DNA of 35,471 nucleotides from positions 1-35,471 of the forward strand of contig JAPOWK010000081.1 in the NCBI GenBank assembly GCA_026707665.1, given 5' to 3'. The translations under genes were made by a program, and so were the position numbers. The notes under the pieces are model-generated. The model did no database searches and had not been told where the DNA came from. It saw nothing but the letters and a program-made list of their open reading frames with translations. Positions 24,196 to 32,385 of the stretch are shown here, in pieces. Every line of letters starts with the position of its first letter. Position 1 is the first letter of the stretch. Source of the DNA: Chloroflexota bacterium. GTDB lineage: Bacteria > Chloroflexota > Anaerolineae > Aggregatilineales > Phototrophicaceae.

Positions 24196-24247
24196 TGCCG
24201 CTGTACGCATTTTATTGAAACAGGCCTATCTGATAAGGAGAATCAAA

Positions 24248-25528
24248 ATGGCCAAAGATTCGCTTCTGAAAATTGTAGTTGTCGCACTTGCAGCGCTGCT
24301 CTTGCTGCCGGGCGCGGCGCTGGCGCAAGACAGCACGGCGGTGACCCTGATGCACGGCTGGACCGGCGCCGACAATACCGAGATGCTCAACACCGTCTTC
24401 GACCGCTTCAATATGGACAATGAAGACGGACTCGTCATTGAGCCGACCGCCTTGCAGTGGGACGACCTGTTCACGCAGCTGACGCTCACCGCCGCCGCTG
24501 GCAACCCGCCTGATGTGGTGATGTTCCATAATACGGAAGTCACCGAGTTCGTCAGAAAAGGCGTCTTGCTGCCGGTTGATGACCTGATGGCGGCGGCTGG
24601 CGTCGATCTCACCGGCGTGCCGCAGAACATCATCGAACTGAGTAAAATCGATGGCGAATTCTACTGCCTGCCCGGCGACTTGCATCCGATGAACTTGTAC
24701 TACAACGTCGACCTTGTCGAAGCCGCCGGCTTGGATCCGGACAGCCCGCCAACCACCGGCGAGGAGTTCATGGCTTGGGCTGAGGCGATGACGATCACCG
24801 ATGACGACGGCGTGGTAACGCAGTACGGTGTGGACCAGTACACAGGCGGCGCCCTCGGTCGCTGGTTCTTCCATACCTTGCTCTACCAATTTGGCGGCAG
24901 CTGGCTGGGCGAAGACGGCTTGGCGGCTGTCGATAGCGAAGCCGCCCATAGAGCGCTGCAATACATGGTCGAATTGCAGGACAGCGGAGTTTCGAGCCGG
25001 GGTACAGGCTTCGGCGACATCGGCGCGTTTGATGCCGGACGCGCGGGCATGATCATGGTTGGACCCTGGATGGTCAATTCTTACGTCACGCGCGGCATGA
25101 ACTTCGGCTCAGCCGTGATGCCGACCTTCGGCGACGTGCCAGCCACCTGGACCAATACCCACTGCCTGGCGCTAACGGTGCAAGACAGCGACGAGAACTA
25201 CCTCAATAGCATGAAGGTCATCAAGTGGTTCCTGGAGAACTACGCCGAGCCGGGCATCAAGGTCGGCATCGTGCCGGTTTTGCCCGTCGCGCTGGCGGAC
25301 CCCTACTGGACCGATCATGCATACGCCCAATATTATGCGCCCTTCGTCGAGTCGCTGGCGATCTCCGTGATGGAGCCGGCCATCGAGAAGTATACATCCG
25401 TCTTCTCCTTCGGCGGTCAGTCGCCGCTGCTGCGCAATCTCGAGGCGGCGCAAGCCGGCGACAAGACGGTCGAAGAAGCCTTGGCTGACATGAAAGCGGG
25501 CATCGACGAGCTGCTTCTGGACGAGTAG
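24248..25528 (+). CDS. Extracellular sugar-binding protein of a CUT1 ABC transporter (first cluster)
   Basis: A 426-residue family 1 solute-binding protein. The start is the ATG at 24248 behind AAGGAG, not the upstream in-frame codon at 24167, which lies in the promoter. The Sec signal peptide (LLKIVVVALAALLLLPG) probably ends at ALA-QD, residue 26, with no lipobox cysteine. The mature part begins VTLMHGWTGADNTEM, contains PPDVVMFHNTEV and GEFYCLPGDLHPMNLYYNVD, and has GRAGMIMVGPWM, all typical of maltose/glycerol-phosphate-type binders. It captures an oligosaccharide or sugar derivative for the permeases encoded next. How it stays at the cell surface without a lipid anchor is unclear. Confidence 0.93.
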   Translation: MAKDSLLKIVVVALAALLLLPGAALAQDSTAVTLMHGWTGADNTEMLNTVFDRFNMDNEDGLVIEPTALQWDDLFTQLTLTAAAGNPPDVVMFHNTEVTEFVRKGVLLPVDDLMAAAGVDLTGVPQNIIELSKIDGEFYCLPGDLHPMNLYYNVDLVEAAGLDPDSPPTTGEEFMAWAEAMTITDDDGVVTQYGVDQYTGGALGRWFFHTLLYQFGGSWLGEDGLAAVDSEAAHRALQYMVELQDSGVSSRGTGFGDIGAFDAGRAGMIMVGPWMVNSYVTRGMNFGSAVMPTFGDVPATWTNTHCLALTVQDSDENYLNSMKVIKWFLENYAEPGIKVGIVPVLPVALADPYWTDHAYAQYYAPFVESLAISVMEPAIEKYTSVFSFGGQSPLLRNLEAAQAGDKTVEEALADMKAGIDELLLDE

Positions 25529-25546
25529 GGTTGTATATCCAGTTGG

Positions 25547-25672
25547 CTGTAGGGGCGACCAACCTGGTCGCCCGCCGCTTGCCACCAATTGCAAACTGTA
25601 GGGGCGAGGCTTGTCTCGCCCGTTGTAGTGAAAAATCATGTTTTCGGGCGACTCAATAAGTCGCCCCTACAG
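25547..25672. repeat. Three hairpin repeats between binding-protein and permease genes
   Basis: Copies are at 25547-25574 (GGGCGACCA/TGGTCGCCC stem), 25596-25622 (GGGCGAGGC/GTCTCGCCC) and 25645-25672 (GGGCGACT/AGTCGCCC). The first two are plus oriented (CTGTAGG at the left, CGCCCG at the right) and the third is inverted. Stem bases differ between copies but stay complementary. They fill nearly the whole 170-base gap in an otherwise tight operon and are placed like the malE-malF REP elements, where such hairpins stabilise the upstream binding-protein message. A similar role here is inference. Confidence 0.92.
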
Positions 25673-25698
25673 AATCCCTAAACTATGGAATTTGCGTC

Positions 25699-26607
25699 AT
25701 GAGCAGCGCCACGACGCCAAAAGAAAAACGCGCCACATCAAGCTGGAACAGCATCAAGAATGACTTGATTGCCTATGCTTTCATGGCGCCCTATCTCTTC
25801 CTCTTTATCGTCTTCTTGCTGTTGCCGGCTTTTGTGGGCGTCTACGCCAGCTTCACCAAATGGGGCATCATCGGCGAACCCAAATGGCGCGGGTTAAGGA
25901 ATTATACCAAGTTATTGAACAGCGAGATCTTCATCGAGTCGCTGCAGAATACGCTTTATTTCGTGGTCTTGGCGGCCATTCCTCTTATCGTACTGGGCTT
26001 TCTGTTGGCGCTGCTGGTGAATCAGAAGCTGCGCGGACGGAATATCACGCGCGCCATCGTATTTCTGCCGCATGTCGTCAGCGTGGCGGCGGTCGGCATC
26101 ATCTTTCAGTGGATCCTGGAACGCAGTGTGGGATTATTGAATTATTATCTGGGCTTGCTAGGCGTCTACCCGCCTATCAACTGGCTGGGCGACCCGGACT
26201 CGGCGATGCCGGCCATCGCCATCACCACCATCTGGTGGACGGTCAACGGCAATATGATCATTTATCTGGCGGGTCTGCAAGATATCCCGGAGGACTTGTA
26301 CGAAGCCGCCAAGATCGACGGCGCCGGCCGCTGGCAAGAGCTGCGCTTTGTCACCATCCCCATGCTCATGCCGGTCAACGCCTTCGTCATCCCGCTGACG
26401 GTTATCGCTTGCTGGCGTGTCTTCGGGCAGGTGTTCGTCATGACCCGCGGCGGTCCGCAGGGCAGCACCTTCACCGTCGCCCAATTCATTTATGAGACCG
26501 CCTTCGTGAAGTTTGACATGGGCGTGGCGTCAGCCGCCGGTGTCATCCTGATGCTGATTACGTTGAGTTTCACCATCGTTCAACTGCGCGCGATGAAGGT
26601 GATCTAA
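25699..26607 (+). CDS. Sugar ABC transporter permease, MalF/UgpA-like (first cluster)
   Basis: A 302-residue inner-membrane permease with six predicted helices, the first at about 25-48 (YAFMAPYLFLFIVFLLLPAF). The cytoplasmic EAA loop DLYEAAKIDGAGRWQELRFV lies near 198-217 and contacts the ATPase. It belongs to the CUT1 group and pairs with the next gene product. A weak ribosome site (TATGGAAT) precedes the ATG; the upstream gap is full of hairpins. The stop at 26607 is one base before the ATG of the partner permease, so the two are translationally coupled. No ATPase gene is in the operon. Confidence 0.93.
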   Translation: MSSATTPKEKRATSSWNSIKNDLIAYAFMAPYLFLFIVFLLLPAFVGVYASFTKWGIIGEPKWRGLRNYTKLLNSEIFIESLQNTLYFVVLAAIPLIVLGFLLALLVNQKLRGRNITRAIVFLPHVVSVAAVGIIFQWILERSVGLLNYYLGLLGVYPPINWLGDPDSAMPAIAITTIWWTVNGNMIIYLAGLQDIPEDLYEAAKIDGAGRWQELRFVTIPMLMPVNAFVIPLTVIACWRVFGQVFVMTRGGPQGSTFTVAQFIYETAFVKFDMGVASAAGVILMLITLSFTIVQLRAMKVI

Positions 26608-26608
26608 C

Positions 26609-27472
26609 ATGGCTGTATCCTGGCGCAAAGACAGCGTCTACCGCGACGGTTCCCTTAATTATGGGCGCCTGGCGCTCTATGCCATCATGATCTTCGTCGC
26701 CATCATCTGGGGCGCGCCCTTCATCTGGATGTTTGTCACCTCCATCAAGCCGGATACCGAGGTCATCAGCTATCCGCCGACCTGGTGGCCCAACGAGCCG
26801 ACGCTTGAATTCTACACGCGGCTCTTCAATTCCTTCCCCATGTTGCAGTGGTTCCGCAACAGCCTCATCGTGGCGACCATCACCACCGTGTTGACCCTGG
26901 CCACCAATATCTTGGCTGCCTATCCGCTGGCGCGGATGCGCTTCCGCGGGCGCAAGATCGTCCTGCTCATTATCTTGTCGACCTTTCTGCTGCCGGGCGA
27001 GATTCTGCTGGTGCCGCTCTTCCTGGGCATGATCAAATTCAAGCTGGCCAACACTTATTTCAGCATCGCCGTGCCGGCGGCGGCCAATGCCTTTGGCGTC
27101 TTTTTGATGACGCAATTCTTCCTGACCATCCCGGTCGAGCTGGAGGAAGCCGGGCGCTTGGATGGCTGCAGCCGACTCGGTCTGCTCTGGCGCATCTTCA
27201 TCCCGCTGAGCAAGCCGGTTATCGCAACGGTGGCTATCTTCACCTTCGTCCGCAGCTGGAACGACTTCTTCTGGCCCCTTATCATCAGCAACACGGACGC
27301 GACCCGCACCGTGCCGGTCGGTTTGGCCATTTTCGTCGGGCGCGGGCTTTCGATGCGCTTCGGCGTCATCATGGCGTCGGCGGCGGCGGCGACGATTCCA
27401 GCGGTGATCTTCTTCCTGCTGCTGCAGCGTTACTTTGTCCGCGGCATCTCCACGACGGGCTTGCAGGGTTGA
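26609..27472 (+). CDS. Carbohydrate ABC transporter permease, MalG/UgpE-like (first cluster)
   Basis: A 287-residue permease with a first helix at about 18-38, then TDTEVISYPPTWWP-type and EEAGRLDGCSRLGLLWRIFI segments. The latter is the EAA loop of the MalG-type subunit. The C-terminus ends FVRGISTTGLQG, the standard end of MalG-like CUT1 permeases. With the preceding subunit and the binding protein it forms a sugar importer lacking only the ATPase, which in this group is often a shared MsiK/UgpC-type protein encoded elsewhere. Start spacing of one base after the previous stop indicates coupling. Confidence 0.93.
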   Translation: MAVSWRKDSVYRDGSLNYGRLALYAIMIFVAIIWGAPFIWMFVTSIKPDTEVISYPPTWWPNEPTLEFYTRLFNSFPMLQWFRNSLIVATITTVLTLATNILAAYPLARMRFRGRKIVLLIILSTFLLPGEILLVPLFLGMIKFKLANTYFSIAVPAAANAFGVFLMTQFFLTIPVELEEAGRLDGCSRLGLLWRIFIPLSKPVIATVAIFTFVRSWNDFFWPLIISNTDATRTVPVGLAIFVGRGLSMRFGVIMASAAAATIPAVIFFLLLQRYFVRGISTTGLQG

Positions 27473-27508
27473 TTTTTTTCGCCACAGAGGCACAGAGAGC
27501 ACAGAGAG
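27473..27508 (+). repeat. CACAGAG purine-rich intergenic element
   Basis: TTTTTTTCGCCACAGAGGCA followed by CAGAGAGCACAGAGAG, with an internal CACAGAG unit repeated about every 9 bases, starts immediately after the permease stop. Its reverse complement, with substitutions, is at 20278-20311. Both have the T-run next to GCCAC. Similar CACAGAG strings are common in intergenic regions of several bacterial phyla. Confidence 0.7.
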
Positions 27509-27522
27509 TGAGGGCAGGGTAG

Positions 27523-28779
27523 ATGCCTCCGGCGGTTACTGTCGACGAAATCGATTTCCATGGCTGGGACGCGGTCCGTCTGAGTAACGGCATCATCGAC
27601 GCCATCTGCGTGCCCGAAATCGGCGGACGTCTGATGCAGTTCAGTTTGGGTTCGCATGATTATCTCTTCATGAATCCGGAATTGCTGGGGGCGCGTTTCA
27701 CATTTGAAGAGTACGCTGGCGATGGCACGATTCTAGGCTGGAAGAATTACGGCGGCGCCAAGACCTGGCCCGCGCCCCAAGGCTGGGACGGCGAAGGGCA
27801 GTGGCCCGGACCACCCGATCCCGTTCTCGATTCCGGACGTTACGACTACCAGACGAGTGAAGCGTCCGTCCTGATGACGAGCCCGCCCGATGCGCGCTCG
27901 GGCCTGCGCATTCGCCGCCAGGTCACGCTAAAGCCCGGGAGCTCGCGGCTTCAGCTCCGTCTATTTTTCGAGAACATTTCGAATCGCGTCATCCGCTGGT
28001 CGATCTGGGATGTGGCGCAGATGCTGTGCAGCAAAGCCGATGGTCAGCTCAATGACGACTGCTGGCTATACATCCCGACCGACCAGACGCGCGAGCGACC
28101 CTATGACGTTTTGTTCGGCGATGACAATGAGCAATATCAACTGCACGCCGAAAGCGGCCTGCTGGCGGTGCAGTATCAGGGCATCGTGGGCAAGATCGGC
28201 GTGCACAGCCCGGCCGGCTGGATCGCTTTCGCCGACAGGCGGGCGGGCTTCGTGCTTTGCATGCAGTTTCCGTACGAGCCGGACGCGGAATATCCCGATA
28301 ATGGCGCGACGGTGGAATGCTGGACGGAGTCGCCCGGCGCGCCGTCGCCGATTCCGATTCGCTCGCCCGGTTACATTCTCGAAGCGGAGATCCTCAGTCC
28401 GCTGCATACGCTGAGACCGCTGGAGATCAAGATGCAGCAAGTGACCTGGTCGGCGGCAGCCTGCCCGGCGCCGATTATCGATGTCAGCGATGTAGGCTGT
28501 GTGCATGAGCCACTGAGGGTCGATATCGACGGTGGCTGGGCGCGGATTCGAGGCGAATTCGGCTGTTTCGTGGAGGGTCGCGCGGAAATCGAATTCCTGA
28601 ATGTTGCGAGCGCGGTACTTGACCGTGTCGATTTGGGACCGGTATCGTCCATGCGCGCGCTACATGTCGATGCGCAGGCGAGAATCCCTGACGGCGCCAG
28701 TCTGATTCGCCTGAGTATCCTGGATGTGGACGGCGCTGACGCGGGTACGCTTGCCAGCCTTAGCATCCCTGAGCTGTAA
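27523..28779 (+). CDS. DUF4380 family protein (galactose-mutarotase-like)
   Basis: A 418-residue protein of the DUF4380 type: VRLSNGIIDAICVPEIGGRLMQFSLG at about 19-44, FMNPELLG, NYGGAKTWPAPQGW near 85-98 and FDSG-like LDSGRYDYQ follow. The conserved GGR..QF and GGdKtWPAPQ motifs are family landmarks. The fold is related to aldose 1-epimerases and other carbohydrate-binding beta-sandwiches, so a sugar-processing or sugar-binding function fits the operon, but no activity is established. No signal peptide is present. An AGGG run precedes the ATG closely. The stop codon (CTG TAA) is supplied by the left flank of a hairpin repeat. Confidence 0.82.
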   Translation: MPPAVTVDEIDFHGWDAVRLSNGIIDAICVPEIGGRLMQFSLGSHDYLFMNPELLGARFTFEEYAGDGTILGWKNYGGAKTWPAPQGWDGEGQWPGPPDPVLDSGRYDYQTSEASVLMTSPPDARSGLRIRRQVTLKPGSSRLQLRLFFENISNRVIRWSIWDVAQMLCSKADGQLNDDCWLYIPTDQTRERPYDVLFGDDNEQYQLHAESGLLAVQYQGIVGKIGVHSPAGWIAFADRRAGFVLCMQFPYEPDAEYPDNGATVECWTESPGAPSPIPIRSPGYILEAEILSPLHTLRPLEIKMQQVTWSAAACPAPIIDVSDVGCVHEPLRVDIDGGWARIRGEFGCFVEGRAEIEFLNVASAVLDRVDLGPVSSMRALHVDAQARIPDGASLIRLSILDVDGADAGTLASLSIPEL

Positions 28780-28806
28780 GGGCGACCCACCGGGTCGCCC
28801 CTACAA
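28774..28806. repeat. Hairpin repeat overlapping the DUF4380 stop codon
   Basis: CTGTAAGGGCGACCC-ACC-GGGTCGCCCCTACA has both flanks of the family and a perfect 9-bp central stem. The CTGTAA flank provides the last Leu codon and the stop of the upstream gene. It separates the DUF4380 and glycosidase genes by 52 bases. Confidence 0.9.
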
Positions 28807-28831
28807 CAACGTGGGTAATGGAGAAATTGGA

Positions 28832-29827
28832 ATGACAGAACAGTGGACGCCGGAAAAAGCCAAGGACTGGTACGCCTCAATTGATCCAATCCGTGGCTGC
28901 AATTATCTACCGCGCACGGCGGTCAATTCGACCGAGATGTGGCAAGCCGAGAGCTTCGACCCCGATACGATTGCCGAGGAACTGGCTTGGGCGGGGGCGG
29001 CCGGCTTCAATGCCGTACGCGTCTTTCATCAGTTTCTCGTCTGGCACAGCGATCCGGCCGGCTTGAAGCGGCGCATCGATCAGTTCCTTGATATCGCGGC
29101 GGGGGAAGGCATCAAGGCGATGTTCATCCTCTTTGATGACTGCGCCTTCGCCGGCAAAGAACCCTATCTGGGTAAGCAAGACGATCCCATTCCCTACACC
29201 CACAACAGCGGCTGGACGCCCAGCCCAGGCTTAACGCGCGTCGCGGATCGCGCAGTCTGGCCGGAGCTCAAAGATTATGTCATCGACATCGTCGGGAGCT
29301 TCGCGGACGACGAGCGTGTACAGGTTTGGGATTTGTACAACGAGCCGGGCAACAGCGAGATGGGCGAGAGGAGCCTGCCGCTGGTGGAGGCGGCTTTCGC
29401 CTGGGCGCGCGAGGCCGGCGCGCAGCAACCCCTGACGACTTCCATCTTTCGCCTGCATGACGAATACGAGATGGAGGAACGCATCTTGGAATTATCCGAT
29501 GTCACTTCCTTTCATCATTACGGCGATACTGGCGTCGAAGCGGTCATTCAGCGCTGCCAGGCTTATGGCCGGCCCGTGCTCTGCACAGAATGGCTGCGGC
29601 GTGTGGTTGGCCAAACGGTCGAACTGATCCTGCCCATCTTCGCCCGCGAGCGCATCGGTTGGTATAATTGGGGCTTGGTCGCCGGGCGGACGCAGACCTA
29701 CCTCGATTGGCGGCGCGAACTGAATACGCCCGACAGCAAGACCTGGCAGCACGACATCTTCCACGCCGACGGGACGCCTTACGATGAATCTGAGATTGAG
29801 TTGATTCGGACATTTGCTTTTGATTAG
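28832..29827 (+). CDS. Cytoplasmic cellulase-like glycoside hydrolase (clan GH-A)
   Basis: A 331-residue protein from the ATG at 28832, with GGAGA nine bases upstream; the open frame continues upstream into the DUF4380 gene but has no ribosome site there. It has GCNYLPRTAVNSTEMWQ near the start, FNAVRVFHQFLVW, and VWDLYNEPGN near 166-175 with the acid/base Glu170. VLCTEWLRR carries the likely nucleophile Glu near 253, and IGWYNWGLVAGRTQTYLDW follows. This is the arrangement of GH5-like clan A enzymes, often annotated 1,4-beta-xylanase or cellulase. With no signal peptide it would act on short oligosaccharides brought in by the adjacent transporter. Confidence 0.87.
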   Translation: MTEQWTPEKAKDWYASIDPIRGCNYLPRTAVNSTEMWQAESFDPDTIAEELAWAGAAGFNAVRVFHQFLVWHSDPAGLKRRIDQFLDIAAGEGIKAMFILFDDCAFAGKEPYLGKQDDPIPYTHNSGWTPSPGLTRVADRAVWPELKDYVIDIVGSFADDERVQVWDLYNEPGNSEMGERSLPLVEAAFAWAREAGAQQPLTTSIFRLHDEYEMEERILELSDVTSFHHYGDTGVEAVIQRCQAYGRPVLCTEWLRRVVGQTVELILPIFARERIGWYNWGLVAGRTQTYLDWRRELNTPDSKTWQHDIFHADGTPYDESEIELIRTFAFD

Positions 29828-29999
29828 CGGCGATTGGAAGAGTACTCCCGAAACATGTAAAAGTGTCCTAACTTGACTGTTGAGGACTGCGCTTAGGTTG
29901 CCGGCATCGTGACGAGAAGGAGGTGAAGATTAGAGGCAAAACTAGAGACAGCAGTAGCAATTGATGTAACCCCCAATGTATTTCACTAGGAGAATTATC
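29828..29999. other. Intergenic leader of the second sugar ABC operon, with an orphan strong ribosome site
   Basis: No gene of convincing size is present. At 29917-29926 AAGGAGGTGA is a full match to the anti-Shine-Dalgarno sequence, 74 bases before the binding-protein start. It is followed only by GTG or ATT codons that could open a peptide of about a dozen codons ending at the TGA near 29962. The gene itself uses AGGAGA near 29988. No clear -35/-10 pair was found. Confidence 0.4.
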
Positions 30000-31373
30000 A
30001 TGTTCGAGAACAAGAAAACAGGACTCTCACGCCGTGACATGCTCAAGACGATTGCTGGCGGCACCGGCGCTCTGGCGCTTGGAGCGCTGCCCGCCGCGGG
30101 GGTGATGGCGCAGGATCCCGTCACTATTACCTATTGGCATGGCTGGACCGAACAGTGGGAGAATTACGTCCAGGACATCGTCGACGCCTTCCACGCGCAC
30201 CAGGACGCCATTCGCGTCGAGCCCCTCGTCGTGCCCTATGGCGACTTTCTGGTGCGCTTGACCGCCGCTATTTCCGCCGGCAGCCCGCCAGACATCGTCA
30301 CCTTCTTCGGCTCCAACGAGATCCCGGGATTGGCCGCGCTCGGTGGCATCACGTCATACGCCGAACTGGGAACGCCGGAAGAGGTCGCGGCCATTGAAGA
30401 ATTCCTCACGCCAGCGGCTTTGGCCGGCGGCGTGGTAAACGGCACGGTCTACGGCACGCCCAGTGGCTTCGGCGTCTACGACCTGGCTTGGAACAAGAAC
30501 CAATTTGAAGAAGCGGGCTTGGACCCCGAAGTCGGACCCAGCACGATCGAAGATTTGGATGCAATGGCGGAGCAACTCACGGTCGAAGACGCCGATGGCA
30601 ATCTGGATCGCGTCGGTCTGCTGCACCTCGGCTCGCACGCCTCCTTCCACCGCGCCTGGTTCGGCAACTTTGGCGGCCAGATTTACGATGCCGAGAACGA
30701 CGCTATCACCGCCAACCACCCCGGCAATGTGCGCGCGCTCGAATGGATGATGTCTTACAGCGAGCGCTATGGCGTTGATCGCTTGCAGCGCTTCCAATCG
30801 GGTTTGTCTGGCGAACGCGGCGGCACGCAAGACCCCTTCATCGCCGGCCGCCTGGCCATGCAACTCATCGGTCCCTGGAAGCTGGGTGACTTCCACCGCT
30901 TCGCCGCCGAAGGCTTCCGCTGGGGATTGACGCACTTGCCGCCGGTCGCGGGTGAAGAAGACAGCACCGGCTGGGGTTCCTGGATTTGGGGCAACTACCA
31001 GTGTATCCCCACTGGCGCAGCCAACCCTGCCGCCGCCTACGAATTCGCCAAGTGGTGGTCTGGCTTCACCGATCCGGATGTGATGGCCATCGTCGCCGCA
31101 TGGAAAGATACGCCGACCACGACAACCGGCTCGCTGGCCGCATTGGAAGTGGACCGCATCACCGCCCTCTTCGACGACCATCCTGACTACCGCAGCTTCT
31201 TCGAAACCATGGGCAGCCCGCGCGGCTTGACCACGCCGATGATTCCGGTGGCCAACTTCTACATGGACCGGCTGCAGGCGGAAATCGACCAAGCGCTTCG
31301 CCTGGAGAAATCGGCGCAGGACGCGCTCGACGCCGTGCAGACCGCCGTCGAGAACGAATACCGCCAGTTTTAG
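30000..31373 (+). CDS. Sugar-binding protein of a CUT1 ABC transporter with Tat signal (second cluster)
   Basis: A 457-residue family 1 solute-binding protein. The start is the ATG at 30000 after TAGGAGA; an in-frame codon at 29976 lies before the ribosome site. The N-terminus has a twin-arginine motif, LSRRDMLK (R11, R12), then a hydrophobic stretch and a likely cut near residue 37 (VMA-QDP), again without a lipobox. The mature protein starts VTITYWHGWTEQWE, with SPPDIVTFFGSNE and GRLAMQLIGPWKLG typical of the family. Tat export means folding before export. It is the first gene of an operon with two permeases, a sugar-acid dehydratase and an RraA-like aldolase, so a sugar acid or its oligomer is a reasonable ligand. 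Confidence 0.93.
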   Translation: MFENKKTGLSRRDMLKTIAGGTGALALGALPAAGVMAQDPVTITYWHGWTEQWENYVQDIVDAFHAHQDAIRVEPLVVPYGDFLVRLTAAISAGSPPDIVTFFGSNEIPGLAALGGITSYAELGTPEEVAAIEEFLTPAALAGGVVNGTVYGTPSGFGVYDLAWNKNQFEEAGLDPEVGPSTIEDLDAMAEQLTVEDADGNLDRVGLLHLGSHASFHRAWFGNFGGQIYDAENDAITANHPGNVRALEWMMSYSERYGVDRLQRFQSGLSGERGGTQDPFIAGRLAMQLIGPWKLGDFHRFAAEGFRWGLTHLPPVAGEEDSTGWGSWIWGNYQCIPTGAANPAAAYEFAKWWSGFTDPDVMAIVAAWKDTPTTTTGSLAALEVDRITALFDDHPDYRSFFETMGSPRGLTTPMIPVANFYMDRLQAEIDQALRLEKSAQDALDAVQTAVENEYRQF

Positions 31374-31390
31374 TCGCGCCAGTTTCAGTC

Positions 31391-31487
31391 CGTAGGGGCG
31401 ACCCATTGGGTCGCCCGTCTTTCACTTGTACGCACATTCTGTAGGGGCGACCGGCGGTCAGTGTTTACGCGCCACTCGGGTCGCCCG
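31391..31487. repeat. Two hairpin repeats between binding-protein and permease genes, one with an insertion
   Basis: 31391-31417 is a perfect plus-oriented copy (GGGCGACCC-ATT-GGGTCGCCC). 31439-31487 has the same ends (CTGTAGGGGCGACC at left, GGGTCGCCCG at right) but about 24 extra bases in the middle, including GGCG...CGCC, as if the loop had received an insertion. Both lie in the 129-base gap between the binding-protein and MalG-like genes. Confidence 0.9.
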
Positions 31488-31502
31488 CCATAGCCATGAT
31501 TT

Positions 31503-32351
31503 ATGTTTCCAAATATCGGCATCAAACGCGCAAACATCAACAACATCGTCTCCTTCGTCCTGCTGGTCGTCTTGTCGGCGGCTTTCATCCTGCCCCTCTT
31601 CTGGATGATCACGACCTCGCTCAAACCCATCGACCAACTCCTGCTCGATCCGCCGGTCTGGATTCCCACTCCCTTCGAATTTGAGAATTACCCCAAAGCG
31701 CTGGAAGAGCAGCCCTTCCTGCAATACCTGGGCAACTCGCTGCAAATCGCGGTCGCTGCCGTTATCGGCGCCATCATCTCCAACAGTCTGGTCGCCTACG
31801 GTTTCTCCCGCGTGGAGTGGAAAGGCCGCGATGCCGTCTTCGTCCTCGTCCTCTCCACGCTGATGCTGCCTTATCACGTGGTGATGATTCCGCTCTTCGT
31901 CAGCTTCAGCACAATCGGTTGGGTCAATACCTGGCTGCCGCTGATTGTACCGGCCTGGCTTGGTCATCCCTTTTTCATCTTCATGCTGCGGCAGTTCATG
32001 CTGGGCATTCCCAAAGAACTCTCCGAGGCGACACGCATCGATGGCGGCAGTGAATGGGTCTTGCTGACGCGTGTCATCCTGCCGCTCTGCAAGCCGGCAC
32101 TGGCGACGGTAGCGCTCTTCCAATTCATCTGGTCCTGGAACGACTTCATCGGTCCCTTGATTTATCTCAACGACCGCGATCTTTACCCGATGTCGCTGGG
32201 CTTGGCGCTCTATCACAATTCGCAGGGCATCACCGACTTCAGCATTCTCATGGCGGCATCAACCATGGCGGTCGTTCCGATCATCCTGATCTTCTTCTTT
32301 ATGCAGCGGGTTTTCATTCAGGGCATCTCGCTGACGGGTCTGAAAGGTTAG
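31503..32351 (+). CDS. Carbohydrate ABC transporter permease, MalG-like (second cluster)
   Basis: A 282-residue six-helix permease. The first helix is at about 16-36 (VSFVLLVVLSAAFILPLFW), then TSLKPIDQLLLDPPVW and the EAA loop KELSEATRIDGGSEWVLLTR near 178-197. The end, FIQGISLTGLKG, is the standard C-terminus of this subunit. The MalG-type gene comes before the MalF-type gene here, opposite to the first cluster and to the common order. No good ribosome site is visible; the ATG follows directly after the tail of a hairpin repeat. Confidence 0.92.
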   Translation: MFPNIGIKRANINNIVSFVLLVVLSAAFILPLFWMITTSLKPIDQLLLDPPVWIPTPFEFENYPKALEEQPFLQYLGNSLQIAVAAVIGAIISNSLVAYGFSRVEWKGRDAVFVLVLSTLMLPYHVVMIPLFVSFSTIGWVNTWLPLIVPAWLGHPFFIFMLRQFMLGIPKELSEATRIDGGSEWVLLTRVILPLCKPALATVALFQFIWSWNDFIGPLIYLNDRDLYPMSLGLALYHNSQGITDFSILMAASTMAVVPIILIFFFMQRVFIQGISLTGLKG

Positions 32352-32385
32352 GGCATGGCAACCGCCGCCGACGTCATAGCAAAAT

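Noticed and set aside
25547..25672. CRISPR-like alternation of repeats and unique sequence
   Set aside because: Copies are in both orientations, are hairpins with varying cores, have uneven spacing, and no cas gene is present.
26570..27502. 310-codon minus-strand frame opposite the MalG-like permease
   Set aside because: Extremely charged and Gln-rich reverse reading of a hydrophobic permease gene.
30354..31406. 350-codon minus-strand frame opposite the second binding protein
   Set aside because: Shadow of a clear solute-binding protein with signal peptide and ribosome site.
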